Assembly (NCBI GenBank): GCA_945887835.1
Contig: CAMCZQ010000014.1
Location: 1-34,428, forward strand
Direction: 5' to 3'
Length of the DNA stretch: 34,428 nt
Source: Bordetella parapertussis
Lineage (GTDB): Bacteria; Pseudomonadota; Gammaproteobacteria; Burkholderiales; Burkholderiaceae_B
Each line of letters starts with the position of its first letter. Positions within the stretch are counted from its first letter, which is position 1. A model generated the notes under the pieces. The model did no database searches, was not told where the DNA came from, and was given only the letters and a program-made list of their open reading frames with translations. Of this stretch, positions 22,670 to 32,710 are shown in pieces. A program made the position numbers and the translations under genes.

Positions 22670-23749
22670 TCAATCCAACTTCAACTGATACGCCTTCGCC
22701 GCCGTACCAAAGAACAAAGCCTGCTTGTCGGCCGCCGAATACTTTGCCGCGATGCGCTTAAAAGCGTTCCAGATCACATGGTAATCAACCGATGCGCGAT
22801 CAGGCGGAAAATTGCTTTCAAACATACAGCGCTGAGCACCAAACGCTTTGATACAGTCATCAAATAACGGCCCCCAGGCTGCAGCGAGTTGCGTCGAATC
22901 AGCAGGCTTGGCCAATTTTTCAAAACCAAAACCTAGATACGCCATCCCCAAGCCACCCAGCTTCACGTACACGTTAGGGCACTTGGCTAACTCACCCATC
23001 AAAGTGCGCCAAGTGTCGGTCGCCTCTTTTTCTTTTGCCAGATACGTGCGAGTTTTTGCAACCAACCCGCCAATGTGATTCAAAATAATTGTTGTATCGG
23101 GATAGGTGCGCGCAAGGTCGATCACCTCAGGGATCTGATGATGATAAATCATCGCATCAAAACTTAGATTCCGCGGCCCAAGTTCAGCAAAGCCTTTACG
23201 AAAATCTGGATCCGACATTAACTTGGGCGGGATCAAGTAACGGCCGTTATTGAGTTGCTCATCCGCATCCCATTTGGTGATCAAACGAATGCCACGAAAA
23301 CGCCCGCCCGCTGCAGCAATTTGCGCATCGAGTAGTTTGCCGATTTCTGCGCCATAGGTCAGATCAGCCGAGCCCACAATGCCTGCACACACTTGCGTTT
23401 TGCCATACACCAGGCTCGCAGCGATCGCCGCGATGCCATTGGCAAACTCAACCTCGCCCAAGCGCTCCATCATCTCGGGGCCCGTCTTGCGATAAAACGC
23501 ACCACACTCAACAAATACCGAGCCCACGATGTTGTGGCCAGACTGAGCCTCGGCCATAAACTCTTGCAGCAAATAGGTTTGACCCTGGCGATCCCACAAG
23601 TGATGGTGGGGATCAATGATCGGCAACTCGGGTTCAAGAATCGCTTCACGGTGCGAGGCACGCCAGGCCGAATTATCAGGCGCAGCATGCACGGCAATCG
23701 GCGTGCCATCCGGATTGGTGGTCGGGCGTAATTTCAATTTTGATGGCAT
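22670..23749 (-). CDS. Amidohydrolase_2 family metal hydrolase
   Basis: A 359-residue cytoplasmic TIM-barrel protein. IIDPHHHLWD (H48 and H50 as metal ligands) is the family start, with GIRLITKWDA, MIYHHQIP, IILNHIGG and FESNFPPDRAS along the barrel. This pattern is shared with lactonases and 2-pyrone-4,6-dicarboxylate hydrolase-like enzymes. ATG 23749 follows GAGAG; the longer frame to 23881 is unlikely. It is divergent from the enolase-superfamily gene (262-base gap), perhaps acting on that enzyme's product. Confidence 0.88.
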   Translation of the reverse strand: MPSKLKLRPTTNPDGTPIAVHAAPDNSAWRASHREAILEPELPIIDPHHHLWDRQGQTYLLQEFMAEAQSGHNIVGSVFVECGAFYRKTGPEMMERLGEVEFANGIAAIAASLVYGKTQVCAGIVGSADLTYGAEIGKLLDAQIAAAGGRFRGIRLITKWDADEQLNNGRYLIPPKLMSDPDFRKGFAELGPRNLSFDAMIYHHQIPEVIDLARTYPDTTIILNHIGGLVAKTRTYLAKEKEATDTWRTLMGELAKCPNVYVKLGGLGMAYLGFGFEKLAKPADSTQLAAAWGPLFDDCIKAFGAQRCMFESNFPPDRASVDYHVIWNAFKRIAAKYSAADKQALFFGTAAKAYQLKLD

Positions 23750-24011
23750 TTGTCTCTCACTGTTGTATTTAAGATTGTGGGTGATCTGCATCAGGACTAC
23801 GTTCGCGGGCTTTAGCTCTGTGCACACCGCTTGTTTTATGTCAACGATGAGCCAATTTATCAGAGAAACAACCTTGCGCAAACACAGGCCACCAAGGCTG
23901 ACACGATTTGCTGCCTAAAGCGCCGTCTAAAACAATGGTGCATTGCAGCGCGCCAGTAGCTGCTATCCTACAAAAAAACTTACTACACCTCAAACAGGAT
24001 TGGCCCCAATC

Positions 24012-25124
24012 ATGAAAATCACCGCCATCGAAACCTCAGTGATCTCAATCCCCTTCACCATGGATGGGCCACACAACCGCTTCGCCGGTCAACTGTGGGA
24101 TCACCTTGAGATCTTGCTCGTCAAGGTCGAAACGGAAGACGGCTTGGTCGGTTGGGGCGAAGCCTTTGGCCACGCAGCGATTGCGTCAACAAAGGCCGCA
24201 ATCGATTCAATCATCGCACCCTTAGTGCTTGGGCGCGATGCAACAGATATCAACGGGCTCACCCGCTCGGTGCTGCATGGCACGCACTTGCTGGGGCGCA
24301 ACGGCTCATTCGTCTATGGCTTTTCAGGAATTGAAATCGCACTGTGGGACTTGGCTGGCAAGCGCGCCAAGCAACCCGTCTGGCAGTTACTAGGCGGGCC
24401 CGCGCGTAAAGAGCTTGATACCTATGCAAGCTTGCTTTGCTATACCGACCCTGCACTCGTCGCCAAAAATGTGTCGAAAGCCGCAAGCCAAGGCTATCGC
24501 TTTATTAAACTGCACGAGGTCACGCGCGAAGCGACGCTGGCGGCTATCCAGGCACCAGGTGCCGAAAATGCCAAAATCATGCTTGATGTCAATTGCGCCT
24601 GGCTACCCGTTAAAGCGCGCGAGATGGCACAGTCGCTGGCAAACGATGGCCTGCTTTGGCTAGAAGAGCCTGTCTGGCCACCCGAAGACGTGCATAGTTT
24701 GGCCAGCGTGCGCGCCAAGGGAGTACCGATTGCCGCCGGCGAAAACGTCGCGGGCTTGTTTGGTTTTAAGACTCTGATTGATGCCAAGGCCATCGACATT
24801 GCCCAACCCAGCGTCACCAAAGTCGGCGGCATTGGCGAGATGGTCAAGGTCATTCATTACTGTCAGGCCAACGGTGTTGAGGTGTATCCGCACTGCCCCT
24901 ACTTTGGCCCAGGCTTACTGGCAAGCTACCACGTCGCCTCGGCCTTAATCGAGCGGCCGTTGGTTGAAATTTTATGGATCGAGATGGAAGGCAACCCGTT
25001 TGATCCATGGGTACGCAGCGTAGGGGGCAAAGTGCAGCTACCGCAAGGTCCCGGCCTGGGCGCTGACCCCGACCCCGCGCTACTGAGACGCTATTTAAAA
25101 GGGGATATCGTACGGACGGCCTAG
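24012..25124 (+). CDS. Mandelate racemase/muconate lactonizing (enolase superfamily) enzyme
   Basis: A 370-residue sugar-acid or hydroxyacid dehydratase/racemase type protein. The catalytic base K166 is in FIKLH, metal ligands are D192 (DVNCAW), E218 (EEPVWPP) and E244 (AAGEN), and H294 is in YPHCPYFGPG. Full length for the family. ATG 24012 begins MKITAIETSVISIPF, a typical start; the ribosome site is weak. Its last bases overlap the stop of the convergent chromate-transporter gene. The substrate is unknown. Confidence 0.9.
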   Translation: MKITAIETSVISIPFTMDGPHNRFAGQLWDHLEILLVKVETEDGLVGWGEAFGHAAIASTKAAIDSIIAPLVLGRDATDINGLTRSVLHGTHLLGRNGSFVYGFSGIEIALWDLAGKRAKQPVWQLLGGPARKELDTYASLLCYTDPALVAKNVSKAASQGYRFIKLHEVTREATLAAIQAPGAENAKIMLDVNCAWLPVKAREMAQSLANDGLLWLEEPVWPPEDVHSLASVRAKGVPIAAGENVAGLFGFKTLIDAKAIDIAQPSVTKVGGIGEMVKVIHYCQANGVEVYPHCPYFGPGLLASYHVASALIERPLVEILWIEMEGNPFDPWVRSVGGKVQLPQGPGLGADPDPALLRRYLKGDIVRTA

Positions 25125-25714
25125 CCGATCGTCAGCAAGCCAGTCGCGCCAAGCGTCGCACCCGTTAGTAGTAACCAAAACATATTGATCTTGGTGCGCG
25201 CGACAATCACTGTCGTCGCTGCTGTCAACGCCCATAAGGGCCAATCTCGGGCAGCCTCGGTGTTGCCAGTTGCCAACATCCAGCCCGACGCGATTAACAG
25301 CGCAATCACGATGGGGCCCATGCCTAGCTTAAAGGCACGCACGGCGATGCGTTCGCGATTTTTATAGACCCACTTCGCAGTGAAAAAAATCAACGTACAG
25401 CTAGGCAATAGCATGCCCACCATGCATAATACTGCCGCAAAGAATCCAACAAACAAGCCACCTGCGTTAAAGCCGATGTTCCAACCCAATAACGCCACAA
25501 ACAAAACATTCGGTCCGGGTGCGGCCTGCGCAATCACAACTGAGGCACTAAACTGCGGGCTGGTTAACCAGTGCTGCTGCGTCACAAGGTAATGATGAAT
25601 CTCGGGTAACAGCACCAACGGGCCACCAATCGAGCTCACAGAAAACAAAAAGAAGTGCATTAAAAGCTCGAACCAATCGGCCCACTGCATCACAAAACTT
25701 AACGGCGCGTTCAT
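25121..25714 (-). CDS. Chromate transporter, half-size CHR protein (second)
   Basis: A 197-residue membrane protein with one CHR domain: SSIGGPLVLLPEIHHYLV near the N-terminus, then AQAAPGPNVLFVALLGWNIGF, the equivalent of the APGPN motif. Half-size CHR proteins work in pairs with opposite topology to export chromate. The ATG overlaps the stop of the preceding CHR gene (25711-25714), so they are translationally coupled. Substrates other than chromate are possible. Confidence 0.9.
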   Translation of the reverse strand: MNAPLSFVMQWADWFELLMHFFLFSVSSIGGPLVLLPEIHHYLVTQQHWLTSPQFSASVVIAQAAPGPNVLFVALLGWNIGFNAGGLFVGFFAAVLCMVGMLLPSCTLIFFTAKWVYKNRERIAVRAFKLGMGPIVIALLIASGWMLATGNTEAARDWPLWALTAATTVIVARTKINMFWLLLTGATLGATGLLTIG

Positions 25715-26286
25715 GGCTTGCCTCGAAGTTTAAGAAAGGTCAACAAATAGCCCAACCCTCCTAAACCAAACATGACATAGACCAGACGCCAGTGCAACAA
25801 GGCAACGCCCGCGAAGCTTAAACTGGCCAACACCAAACACAAAGGCACGCCTAGTGGATTGGTTTTCAAGGCCGTCAATAGTTTGAGCCCAGTAGCAATA
25901 AACAACCCTGCTGCTACCGCTCCCATGCCACGCAAGGCATCGATCACGTGAGGATCGGTACCAAAACGCGCATACGCCAAAGCCATCAAAGCGATCGTGA
26001 AGGAAGGTAACAAAAACATACCGGCAATCGACACGATGGCACCGCGTAAACCAAAATAGCGCGACCCCACCATGATGCTTAAATTTAAGGCAGGTGGCCC
26101 AGGCATGGTACGGGCGACGGCCCACTCTTCAACAAACTCGGCGCGTGTGAGCCACTTTTTACGCTCAACGAGCTCGCGCTCCATGTAGGCCAGCACGCCG
26201 CCAAAACCTTGTATCGCTAAAAGCGTAAAAGAAAAAAATAAGTCTTTAAGCGACTCAGGCTGTGGTCGCGCTGTAGGTGTTGTCAT
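25711..26286 (-). CDS. Chromate transporter, half-size CHR protein (first)
   Basis: A 191-residue CHR-domain membrane protein with LFFSFTLLAIQGFGGVLAYMERELVERKKWLT and ARTMPGPPALNLSIMVGSRYFGLRGAI, the second motif having P-G-P-P where the usual form is PGP-x-N. It forms a coupled pair with the next gene and lies 12 bases after the MmgE/PrpD gene. That organisation suggests the pair may be expressed with a catabolic enzyme rather than as a dedicated chromate-resistance unit. Confidence 0.9.
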   Translation of the reverse strand: MTTPTARPQPESLKDLFFSFTLLAIQGFGGVLAYMERELVERKKWLTRAEFVEEWAVARTMPGPPALNLSIMVGSRYFGLRGAIVSIAGMFLLPSFTIALMALAYARFGTDPHVIDALRGMGAVAAGLFIATGLKLLTALKTNPLGVPLCLVLASLSFAGVALLHWRLVYVMFGLGGLGYLLTFLKLRGKP

Positions 26287-26298
26287 TTGGTCACAACA

Positions 26299-27672
26299 TC
26301 AACGATGTAGTTGTCTCATCAAAGCAGCCAACTCAGACACCGAATGCTTTTCAAACGATAGCAAGAGCGAAAGTATCGTCTCAACCAACTGCGGGTCTTG
26401 CCCTTCAGCGTTGTGGCGAAACTTAGCGATGATATCTTCGTCGGAGGCCGGGTTTTCAGGCTCACCCTTTGCCAGTGGCACATCGATCTTGTGCACGGCA
26501 CCCGCTTTACTTGTAATCACCATCGAAGCGCCACGCTGGGTGGGGTAAGCCTTGGCCCAACCGTCATCCAGCCTTGAGGTAATGCGCGAGGCTAAACCCT
26601 GAATCTCGGTATTCGTCACAACCGAAGGCACATAACGATCTTCGCCAACGTCGCCATAATAGGCCGCCATCGCCACCGAGTACTTGATACTAAACTTAGC
26701 CCCCTCGGCGGTGTCAGGCATTTCACTGGCACCACAAAAACTCACCGCGACTGGGTAAGTTGCCACGTCGACGCTTTCAATATCGGCAAAAGCCAACTTG
26801 TTGTCTTTCATCACGGCTAAGACACCATCGGCCGCCGGATGAATATGGCGACAGGCTGCGTGTAGCTTGATGTATTGATCGGCTAAATAAAAATGTGTGC
26901 CAAGCCCTTCAAATAGGGTCTCAAGATGCATCTCATCTGCCATGGCTTTGAAGAGGCCTTTTTCACCCTCAAGCACAGTCACTGGTCCCTTAGCGCCGCG
27001 CTTCGCTAAATCCACAGACAGCACACCGGCCATCGCAGCCTTACCCGGATGCAAAGGCTTCACCATCGCACCTTCGACCAAAATTTGTAACAAGCCCGCG
27101 CCTTGCAAGCTCGCGATACTCATTGCGCTTGTCAGTTGCTCTTTATTTAACTTCGCCAGCACGCCGCAAGCCGCAGCCGCGCCTAACACGCCAAGCGTGC
27201 CCGTCGTATGAAAACCACGATTCAAATGCGACGGATTCATCGCCTTGGATATGCGGTTGACGATGTCATAACCCAAAATCATCGACAACAAAAAGGACTG
27301 ACCGTCCGCCTGCTGGGTCTCAGCATAGGCTAATGCCGCAGGGATTACCGCAACACCCGCATGCACACCGCCAAAACGGTAACCATCATCCATATCCAAA
27401 GCGTGCGCAGTGACGCCATTGCCTAAGGCCGCATGAATGGCAGGCACTTTATCTTTGAAACCAAACAAGGTGGCATCTTCAGTCCCCCGTAAGCTCGACA
27501 GATAATCGAGCATCATTCGCGGAAAATCCATCTTCAAGCCAGCGATTGAGACGCCAATTAAATCGATCGTTAACAGCTTGGCCTTATGCACCACTTCGGG
27601 GGGTACGTCTTTAAACTGAGTCTGACAAAAAAGCTCAGAAAACGTTTGCAAAATGGTCTGCTCTTTACTCAT
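26299..27672 (-). CDS. MmgE/PrpD family protein
   Basis: A 457-residue cytoplasmic protein of the 2-methylcitrate dehydratase (PrpD)/MmgE superfamily, which also includes cis-aconitate decarboxylase-type enzymes. Typical segments are GNGVTAHALDMDDGYRFGGVHAGVAVIPAALA (about 90-120), HTTGTLGVLGAAAACG, LVEGAMVKPLHPGKAAMAG and HAACRHIHPAADG. Natural substrate not deducible: no other methylcitrate-cycle gene is near. First gene of an operon with the two CHR genes. Confidence 0.9.
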   Translation of the reverse strand: MSKEQTILQTFSELFCQTQFKDVPPEVVHKAKLLTIDLIGVSIAGLKMDFPRMMLDYLSSLRGTEDATLFGFKDKVPAIHAALGNGVTAHALDMDDGYRFGGVHAGVAVIPAALAYAETQQADGQSFLLSMILGYDIVNRISKAMNPSHLNRGFHTTGTLGVLGAAAACGVLAKLNKEQLTSAMSIASLQGAGLLQILVEGAMVKPLHPGKAAMAGVLSVDLAKRGAKGPVTVLEGEKGLFKAMADEMHLETLFEGLGTHFYLADQYIKLHAACRHIHPAADGVLAVMKDNKLAFADIESVDVATYPVAVSFCGASEMPDTAEGAKFSIKYSVAMAAYYGDVGEDRYVPSVVTNTEIQGLASRITSRLDDGWAKAYPTQRGASMVITSKAGAVHKIDVPLAKGEPENPASDEDIIAKFRHNAEGQDPQLVETILSLLLSFEKHSVSELAALMRQLHR

Positions 27673-27803
27673 ATCTTGACTCCAAGCTTAATTTTTATCT
27701 AGTTAACCTGAATACTAGCTGTCAACACAACTTGTTTTCGATGCTTACCTGTCAGTACGTTTAGCGTCTGTCCAATATTTTTGCATTTCGACACAGGTTG
27801 ATA

Positions 27804-28991
27804 TCATTTCGGTTTGGCAGCGCGCAACGCCTGCAATACGCGTTGCCCAGCACGTCCATCAGGCTTGACGCCAATTGATGTTTGAAACTCACTGATCGCA
27901 GCACGACTTTTTGTGCCAATCATTCCGTCGATCTCGCCAATGTCATACCCGCGAGCGACCAACCGCTGCTGCACTTCGCGCCGCTCGGCGCGACTCGTGC
28001 CCGCATCATCAGTTGGCCAAGGGGTGCTGAAACGCCCCGCCCCACGCAGGCGATCGGCCAGATGGGCGATCGATAAAGCATAAGACTCGGCAGCGTTATA
28101 GCTATAGATAGCGTCAAAATTTCGAAACACCATAAAGGCGGGTCCGGTCGGGCCAGCAGGCAACAGCAGCGCGGCCTGGGTGGTCTCACCGGGCACCCCT
28201 TGATCAGCCCGGATGGGCTTCACACCTAACTTTGTAAATTGAACCAAGGGTTGACGCGCGGCGCGCCCCGTTGGCCCAGCATAGCCTTTGGGCAATTGCA
28301 CCTCGTACCCCCAGTTAGCACCACTCACCCAGCCGGCCATTTTTAAATAATTTGCCGTTGAGCCCAGCGCATCGGGAACTGAGTTCACAATATCGCGCTT
28401 ACCATCGCCATCAAAATCGACAGCAATACGCTGATAGGTAGTGGGCATAAATTGCGTTTGACCAAAGGCGCCAGCCCACGACCCCACCAAGTTTTGCACA
28501 GGGATATCACCACTTTGAGCGATCTTTAGAGTCGCCCACAGCTCGCCTTTAAAAAACGCCTGACGCTTATTGGCACAGACCAAGGTCACTAACGAACGCA
28601 CTATTTCGCGAGTCCCTTGAATTCGTCCGAAATTAGATTCGACTCCCCAAACGGCTACGATGGTGTACCGGTCAACACCATATTTTTGCTCGGCCTCGCC
28701 AAGTGTCTTTGACCACTCTTTCAGCTTGGCCTGTCCATCTGTCACGCGCTCATCGTCGACTAAACCCGCCAAATAATCCCAAATAGGGGTGCGAAATTCT
28801 GGCTGAAAATCAAAAGCCTTCAATACAGTCTCGTCAGGTTCGATTCCTTTGAAGGCCAAATCGAGTGTCAAGGCGCTGATGCCCTGCCCGCTCGCGGCTT
28901 GCCTCAACCCCGCAACACAGGTGTCAAACGTTTGCGCGTGGATAGCAAAAGCTACGCAAGATAACGCAAGCGCGCTCAAGGCTTTTTTCAT
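27804..28991 (-). CDS. Lytic murein transglycosylase, MltB family with peptidoglycan-binding domain
   Basis: A 395-residue secreted enzyme that cleaves the glycan strand of peptidoglycan with 1,6-anhydro ends. It has a signal peptide (1-19, ending IHA) and an SLT_2 domain with catalytic E118 in YTIVAVWGVESNFGRIQG. SWAGAFGQTQFMPTTY and DFDGDGKRDIVNSVPDALGSTANYL follow, and a C-terminal PG_binding_1 domain (about 330-390, VQQRLVARGYDIGEIDGMIG). No lipobox Cys, so it is probably periplasmic rather than a lipoprotein. Confidence 0.93.
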   Translation of the reverse strand: MKKALSALALSCVAFAIHAQTFDTCVAGLRQAASGQGISALTLDLAFKGIEPDETVLKAFDFQPEFRTPIWDYLAGLVDDERVTDGQAKLKEWSKTLGEAEQKYGVDRYTIVAVWGVESNFGRIQGTREIVRSLVTLVCANKRQAFFKGELWATLKIAQSGDIPVQNLVGSWAGAFGQTQFMPTTYQRIAVDFDGDGKRDIVNSVPDALGSTANYLKMAGWVSGANWGYEVQLPKGYAGPTGRAARQPLVQFTKLGVKPIRADQGVPGETTQAALLLPAGPTGPAFMVFRNFDAIYSYNAAESYALSIAHLADRLRGAGRFSTPWPTDDAGTSRAERREVQQRLVARGYDIGEIDGMIGTKSRAAISEFQTSIGVKPDGRAGQRVLQALRAAKPK

Positions 28992-29119
28992 GGGTAAGGC
29001 TCTTGATTAGAAGGAACCATAAATGTACACGGTAAAGGCCTCGCACAGCCCCCCCTCACCCACCCACGCTTTTGCGCTAGCATAGCCAGTATGACGAGCG
29101 CCCAGATTCAATAAAAATC

Positions 29120-30514
29120 ATGAAAAAAAAGCAAACCCCAATAGTTGAAACATTAGCCAAGTCAAAGCCCCTCACAAAACGCACCATCAAAATACTGCGT
29201 GAAGAAGGCCACGCTTGGTATCACGTTTTGCGTTATGAGTGGATCTATCTGCTGACGCTCGCAATTGGTGCGACCTTACTCATATTTTTTTGGGAACCCT
29301 TACCCCCAAAAACATTAGGAATTGCAGTAGGTCGCGAGGGTACTTCAGATGGGATTTATGGCGAAAAATTAGTGTCTTTTTTTGCTAAACATGGAGTCAA
29401 ACTGGAGATTACATACACTGAAGGCGGTAAGCAACCTATCGTGGTCATGAACCGCGAAAGTTCAATTCAAAGTGCGCTAGTGTTGGGCGGTCTTTACAAA
29501 AAGCACGAACTCAAAAACGTTTGGTCCTTAGGCAGTTCGCAGTACGAACCTTTGTGGCTCTTCTATCGCGGTGACACCTATTCCGGAGAAGAACCCGTCT
29601 TTCATTTTGCTACAGAAGGGTTGGCAATTGGTCAGCCAAATTCTGGTCCAAACACCATCGTTCGCGAAATTCTAAACACTAGGCAGCAGGACACCGCCCG
29701 CTCGGCCAAGCTTCTTGAGTGGCCGTATCTGAAATCAGTTGATGCCCTCTTAGCGGGTGAAATCAACGCCTTAACTACAGTTGATGGCATTGACTCGCCC
29801 ATCATTAAAAAGCTGTTATCCGATCCGCAAATTAAGATCGCAAATTTTGCCCTTGCTCCCGCCCTTGTCAAATTTTTACCACAGCTAGACCTTGTATCGA
29901 TTCCTCGTGGCGCTTTTGTGACAGCACCCATCTATCCGGCGTTTGATATCAATATGGTCGCAACAAGCCTCACCTTAGTGGTGGAAAAGGGTCTGCATCC
30001 AGCATTGCAACTTCTATTTTTAATGGCGATTGACCATCTTGGTGACTCACGCGATCAATTCTTTGCCAGACCCGATGAGTTTCCGTCTTACAAAGATAGC
30101 AACATACCGCTCGCGCCAACCGCCAAACAATATTTGGCGCAAGGCGCACCGACAAGCGTCCAGCACGTGCCTTTTTGGGTCGCGAGCTTTATTGATCGAA
30201 TCTGGTTTTTCATTCTTGGCAGTCTAGCTGTCTTATACCCGCTATATCGTTTGACCCCAAACTATCGAACAACGCTTGGTCAACTAAAGGCCAACGACGC
30301 CTACGACATGCTGCATGCGATTCACCAACAATTTGCACAAGCTCAGTCACAAGAAGAGTTTGACACCGTCATGCAAGATTTTGGTCGATTACAACGCGAA
30401 ATTGACGACTGGATTCCAAAGTTAAATATACCGGCATACTATGCCTTGCTCCGCCCGATCGATCACATCAAAAAAGTCGCTGCCGAACGACAAGCTTTTT
30501 TGCTAAAGCGCTGA
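29120..30514 (+). CDS. TAXI-family TRAP solute-binding-like membrane protein
   Basis: A 464-residue protein with an N-terminal transmembrane helix (about 40-58, YLLTLAIGATLLIFFW) and a periplasmic binding-protein domain (65-350). That domain has LGIAVGREGTSDGIYGEKLVSFFAKHGV and IGQPNSGPNTIVREIL patterns of TAXI proteins. A second helix (about 360-378, WFFILGSLAVLYPLY) and a cytoplasmic helical tail follow. No TRAP permease gene lies beside it, so it may be a sensor-like or orphan binding protein. Confidence 0.82.
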   Translation: MKKKQTPIVETLAKSKPLTKRTIKILREEGHAWYHVLRYEWIYLLTLAIGATLLIFFWEPLPPKTLGIAVGREGTSDGIYGEKLVSFFAKHGVKLEITYTEGGKQPIVVMNRESSIQSALVLGGLYKKHELKNVWSLGSSQYEPLWLFYRGDTYSGEEPVFHFATEGLAIGQPNSGPNTIVREILNTRQQDTARSAKLLEWPYLKSVDALLAGEINALTTVDGIDSPIIKKLLSDPQIKIANFALAPALVKFLPQLDLVSIPRGAFVTAPIYPAFDINMVATSLTLVVEKGLHPALQLLFLMAIDHLGDSRDQFFARPDEFPSYKDSNIPLAPTAKQYLAQGAPTSVQHVPFWVASFIDRIWFFILGSLAVLYPLYRLTPNYRTTLGQLKANDAYDMLHAIHQQFAQAQSQEEFDTVMQDFGRLQREIDDWIPKLNIPAYYALLRPIDHIKKVAAERQAFLLKR

Positions 30515-30533
30515 CGTCACGGCTCGTCTTAGC

Positions 30534-31523
30534 TTAATCAAGCACCAACGCTTCGCGACGAATTACCTCGCCCCACACCGGCACCTCTTTGTTAATAAGA
30601 TTCGCAAAGCTCTTTGGATCTAGCATGACAGGCTCGCCATTACTTTTTAAAATCGCCTCAGCTTTAGGGTTAGTCGTAATCAGCCTAGCCGCCTCATAAA
30701 TTTTTGTAATGATCGGTTGCGCAGTCCCCGCAGGCGCCAACAAACCCATCCAAAATGTGATCTCAAAACCGGCAAAGCCTGCCTCAGCCATTGTCGGCAA
30801 ATCAGGAAGTTGCGCAATCCGCTTTGACGACGTCACAGCTAACGCCTTGAGCTTGCCTGCCTGAACATTAGGCACCGTGCTTAAGGTGTCAAAGCCGGCA
30901 TTCAGTTCGCCGCTGATGATCGCCATGCCAGCCAGCGCACCGCTTTTGTACGGCACGTGCGTGGTTTTGATGTTGGCTCGATTACTCAGCGATACAAAAC
31001 TTAGATGTGCCATGTTGCCTTGCCCACCCGAGCCGTAGGTCAGTTTGTCAGGCTGCGCTTGAGCGTAACGGATTAGCGCTTGTATGCTGTCCACAGAATT
31101 TTTCTGTGCCCACTCAGGATTCACCGCCAAAATGAACGGTGCTTCAATAATCATCGTAATCGGCGCAAAATCTGACGCTTTGTAGGTAATCTGTTTATAT
31201 AGCTGTGGGTTGATAGTGATGCTACTTGAGTTAGTCACCAGCAAGGTATAGCCATCGGGCGCAGCCCGCGCCACTTCCCCCACGCCAATGGCACCATTTG
31301 CACCAGGTTTGTTCTCAACAACCACCGGCTGGCCCAACACTTTTGTTAATTGCTCGGCCGTCACGCGGGCCACCGTGTCAGTCACCGAACCCGCTGGAAA
31401 CCCAACCACAATACGCAGGGGTTTATTGGGCCAAGACGTCGCGACAGCCTGCGCATGAGCAGCCGCTACCGTTAAAGAACACAGGGCAACCATGGCGCCC
31501 ACTCTTCGGATTACTCTTTTCAT
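30534..31523 (-). CDS. Bug family (TctC-type) tripartite tricarboxylate transporter substrate-binding protein
   Basis: A 329-residue periplasmic protein with signal peptide (1-24, ending AAHAQ) and the Bug signature WPNKPLRIVVGFPAGSVTDTVAR, then VVVENKPGANGAIG and AAPDGYTLL. It captures small carboxylates for a TctAB permease, which is not in the window. Bug proteins are hugely expanded in Bordetella and relatives. ATG 31523 follows GGGAG at eight bases; the frame reaches 31538. Confidence 0.92.
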   Translation of the reverse strand: MKRVIRRVGAMVALCSLTVAAAHAQAVATSWPNKPLRIVVGFPAGSVTDTVARVTAEQLTKVLGQPVVVENKPGANGAIGVGEVARAAPDGYTLLVTNSSSITINPQLYKQITYKASDFAPITMIIEAPFILAVNPEWAQKNSVDSIQALIRYAQAQPDKLTYGSGGQGNMAHLSFVSLSNRANIKTTHVPYKSGALAGMAIISGELNAGFDTLSTVPNVQAGKLKALAVTSSKRIAQLPDLPTMAEAGFAGFEITFWMGLLAPAGTAQPIITKIYEAARLITTNPKAEAILKSNGEPVMLDPKSFANLINKEVPVWGEVIRREALVLD

Positions 31524-31782
31524 TTTTTTGTCTCCCAAGATATCGTTTTCTGTGTCTGGACACTATGTTAGACCAAATCGCTTTTAGCCAAAAAGTGCAA
31601 ATATCTTTAGAAAAAATCGTTTCTTTCGACAAATATTTCCATTTTGACCTGTGATCCAAGCTCGTATTGCAGCTATTTAATTAAAGTTCATGTTAATTTT
31701 GCAAGTCGCGAAGAGGCCTATTGACTGCACGTGCGTGCTTTGATCAGTCAATGATATTTTTAATCTTGACGAGTTCTTCTCA

Positions 31783-32631
31783 ATGTCCCTCACAAAAACA
31801 CTTGCAACAGCTTGCTTTACCTTGACTTTTGCCAACTCTTGTTTTGCTGCTGAGATTTCAGCCCGCACGCAAGTCGCTGACGCAGCCAAACCGGCAGCCT
31901 CTGCCCCCTTGGATAAAGAAGAGATGGCTAAGCAGTTGGCCAATCCCATCGCCAATATGATTTCGATGCCCCTCCAGTGGTCGTATGGCGGCAAGATGGG
32001 CGCGGATCAAAAAGGTAGTAATCAAACTGTTTTGCTACAACCTGTGGCGCCTATTAATCTAGGTGGCGGAGACATTTTCATTGTTCGGCCGATTCTCGCA
32101 GCAGTCGCAATGAATGATATCAATGGTTTTTCTGGAAACGGCGTCGCCAACATCACCCTCGAGTCTTTCTATGCCCCGAAAACAGGATCATCCTGGATTT
32201 GGGGTGTAGGGCCTTATGCCACTGCGCCTCTTAACAACACCGGTAATTTCGGATCCCAGCAAACTGGCGTGGGCGTAACCGGAGTCGTCTTAAATCGGGA
32301 CGGCCCATGGACCTACGGCATCTTGGGTTATCGGTCATGGGGTGCGGGCGGCAGCACAACATACGGCACACAAAATAATCTGTATGGGCAGCCATTTCTT
32401 GCCTACACCACCAAGAGCGCCTGGACGTATTCCACCAACATGCAAGCGCTCTATAACTACGACACAGGCCGGACCTCAAATCCTCTTTATGCCGGCGTGT
32501 CTAAGCTAGAGGTCTTTGGCAAGCAACCCGTGCAGTTCAGTCTGGGGGCAACCTATTATCTAAGCTCAACACCCGAAGGGCCACAGGGTTGGGGCGCCCG
32601 GGCAACAGTCACCTTCGTTTTTCCCGAGTAA
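31783..32631 (+). CDS. Outer-membrane beta-barrel protein
   Basis: A 282-residue protein with a signal peptide (1-22, FANSCFA). The rest is rich in alternating Tyr/Trp/Gly strands (SWIWGVGPYATAPL, WTYGILGYRSWGAGG, QFSLGATYYLSS) and the C-terminus ends TVTFVFPE, near to a beta-barrel closing strand. It matches the general plan of transporter-annotated barrels found with catabolic genes. The ribosome site is weak. The gene is convergent with none, and a YtcJ-like hydrolase follows 124 bases later. Confidence 0.78.
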   Translation: MSLTKTLATACFTLTFANSCFAAEISARTQVADAAKPAASAPLDKEEMAKQLANPIANMISMPLQWSYGGKMGADQKGSNQTVLLQPVAPINLGGGDIFIVRPILAAVAMNDINGFSGNGVANITLESFYAPKTGSSWIWGVGPYATAPLNNTGNFGSQQTGVGVTGVVLNRDGPWTYGILGYRSWGAGGSTTYGTQNNLYGQPFLAYTTKSAWTYSTNMQALYNYDTGRTSNPLYAGVSKLEVFGKQPVQFSLGATYYLSSTPEGPQGWGARATVTFVFPE

Positions 32632-32710
32632 GCCGCTTCTTAAAGACGTTTGAGCTCGCGCAATTTTTAGAAAACCTTGCTTCGATCGTCGACACCGGCT
32701 TTTCTAATTC

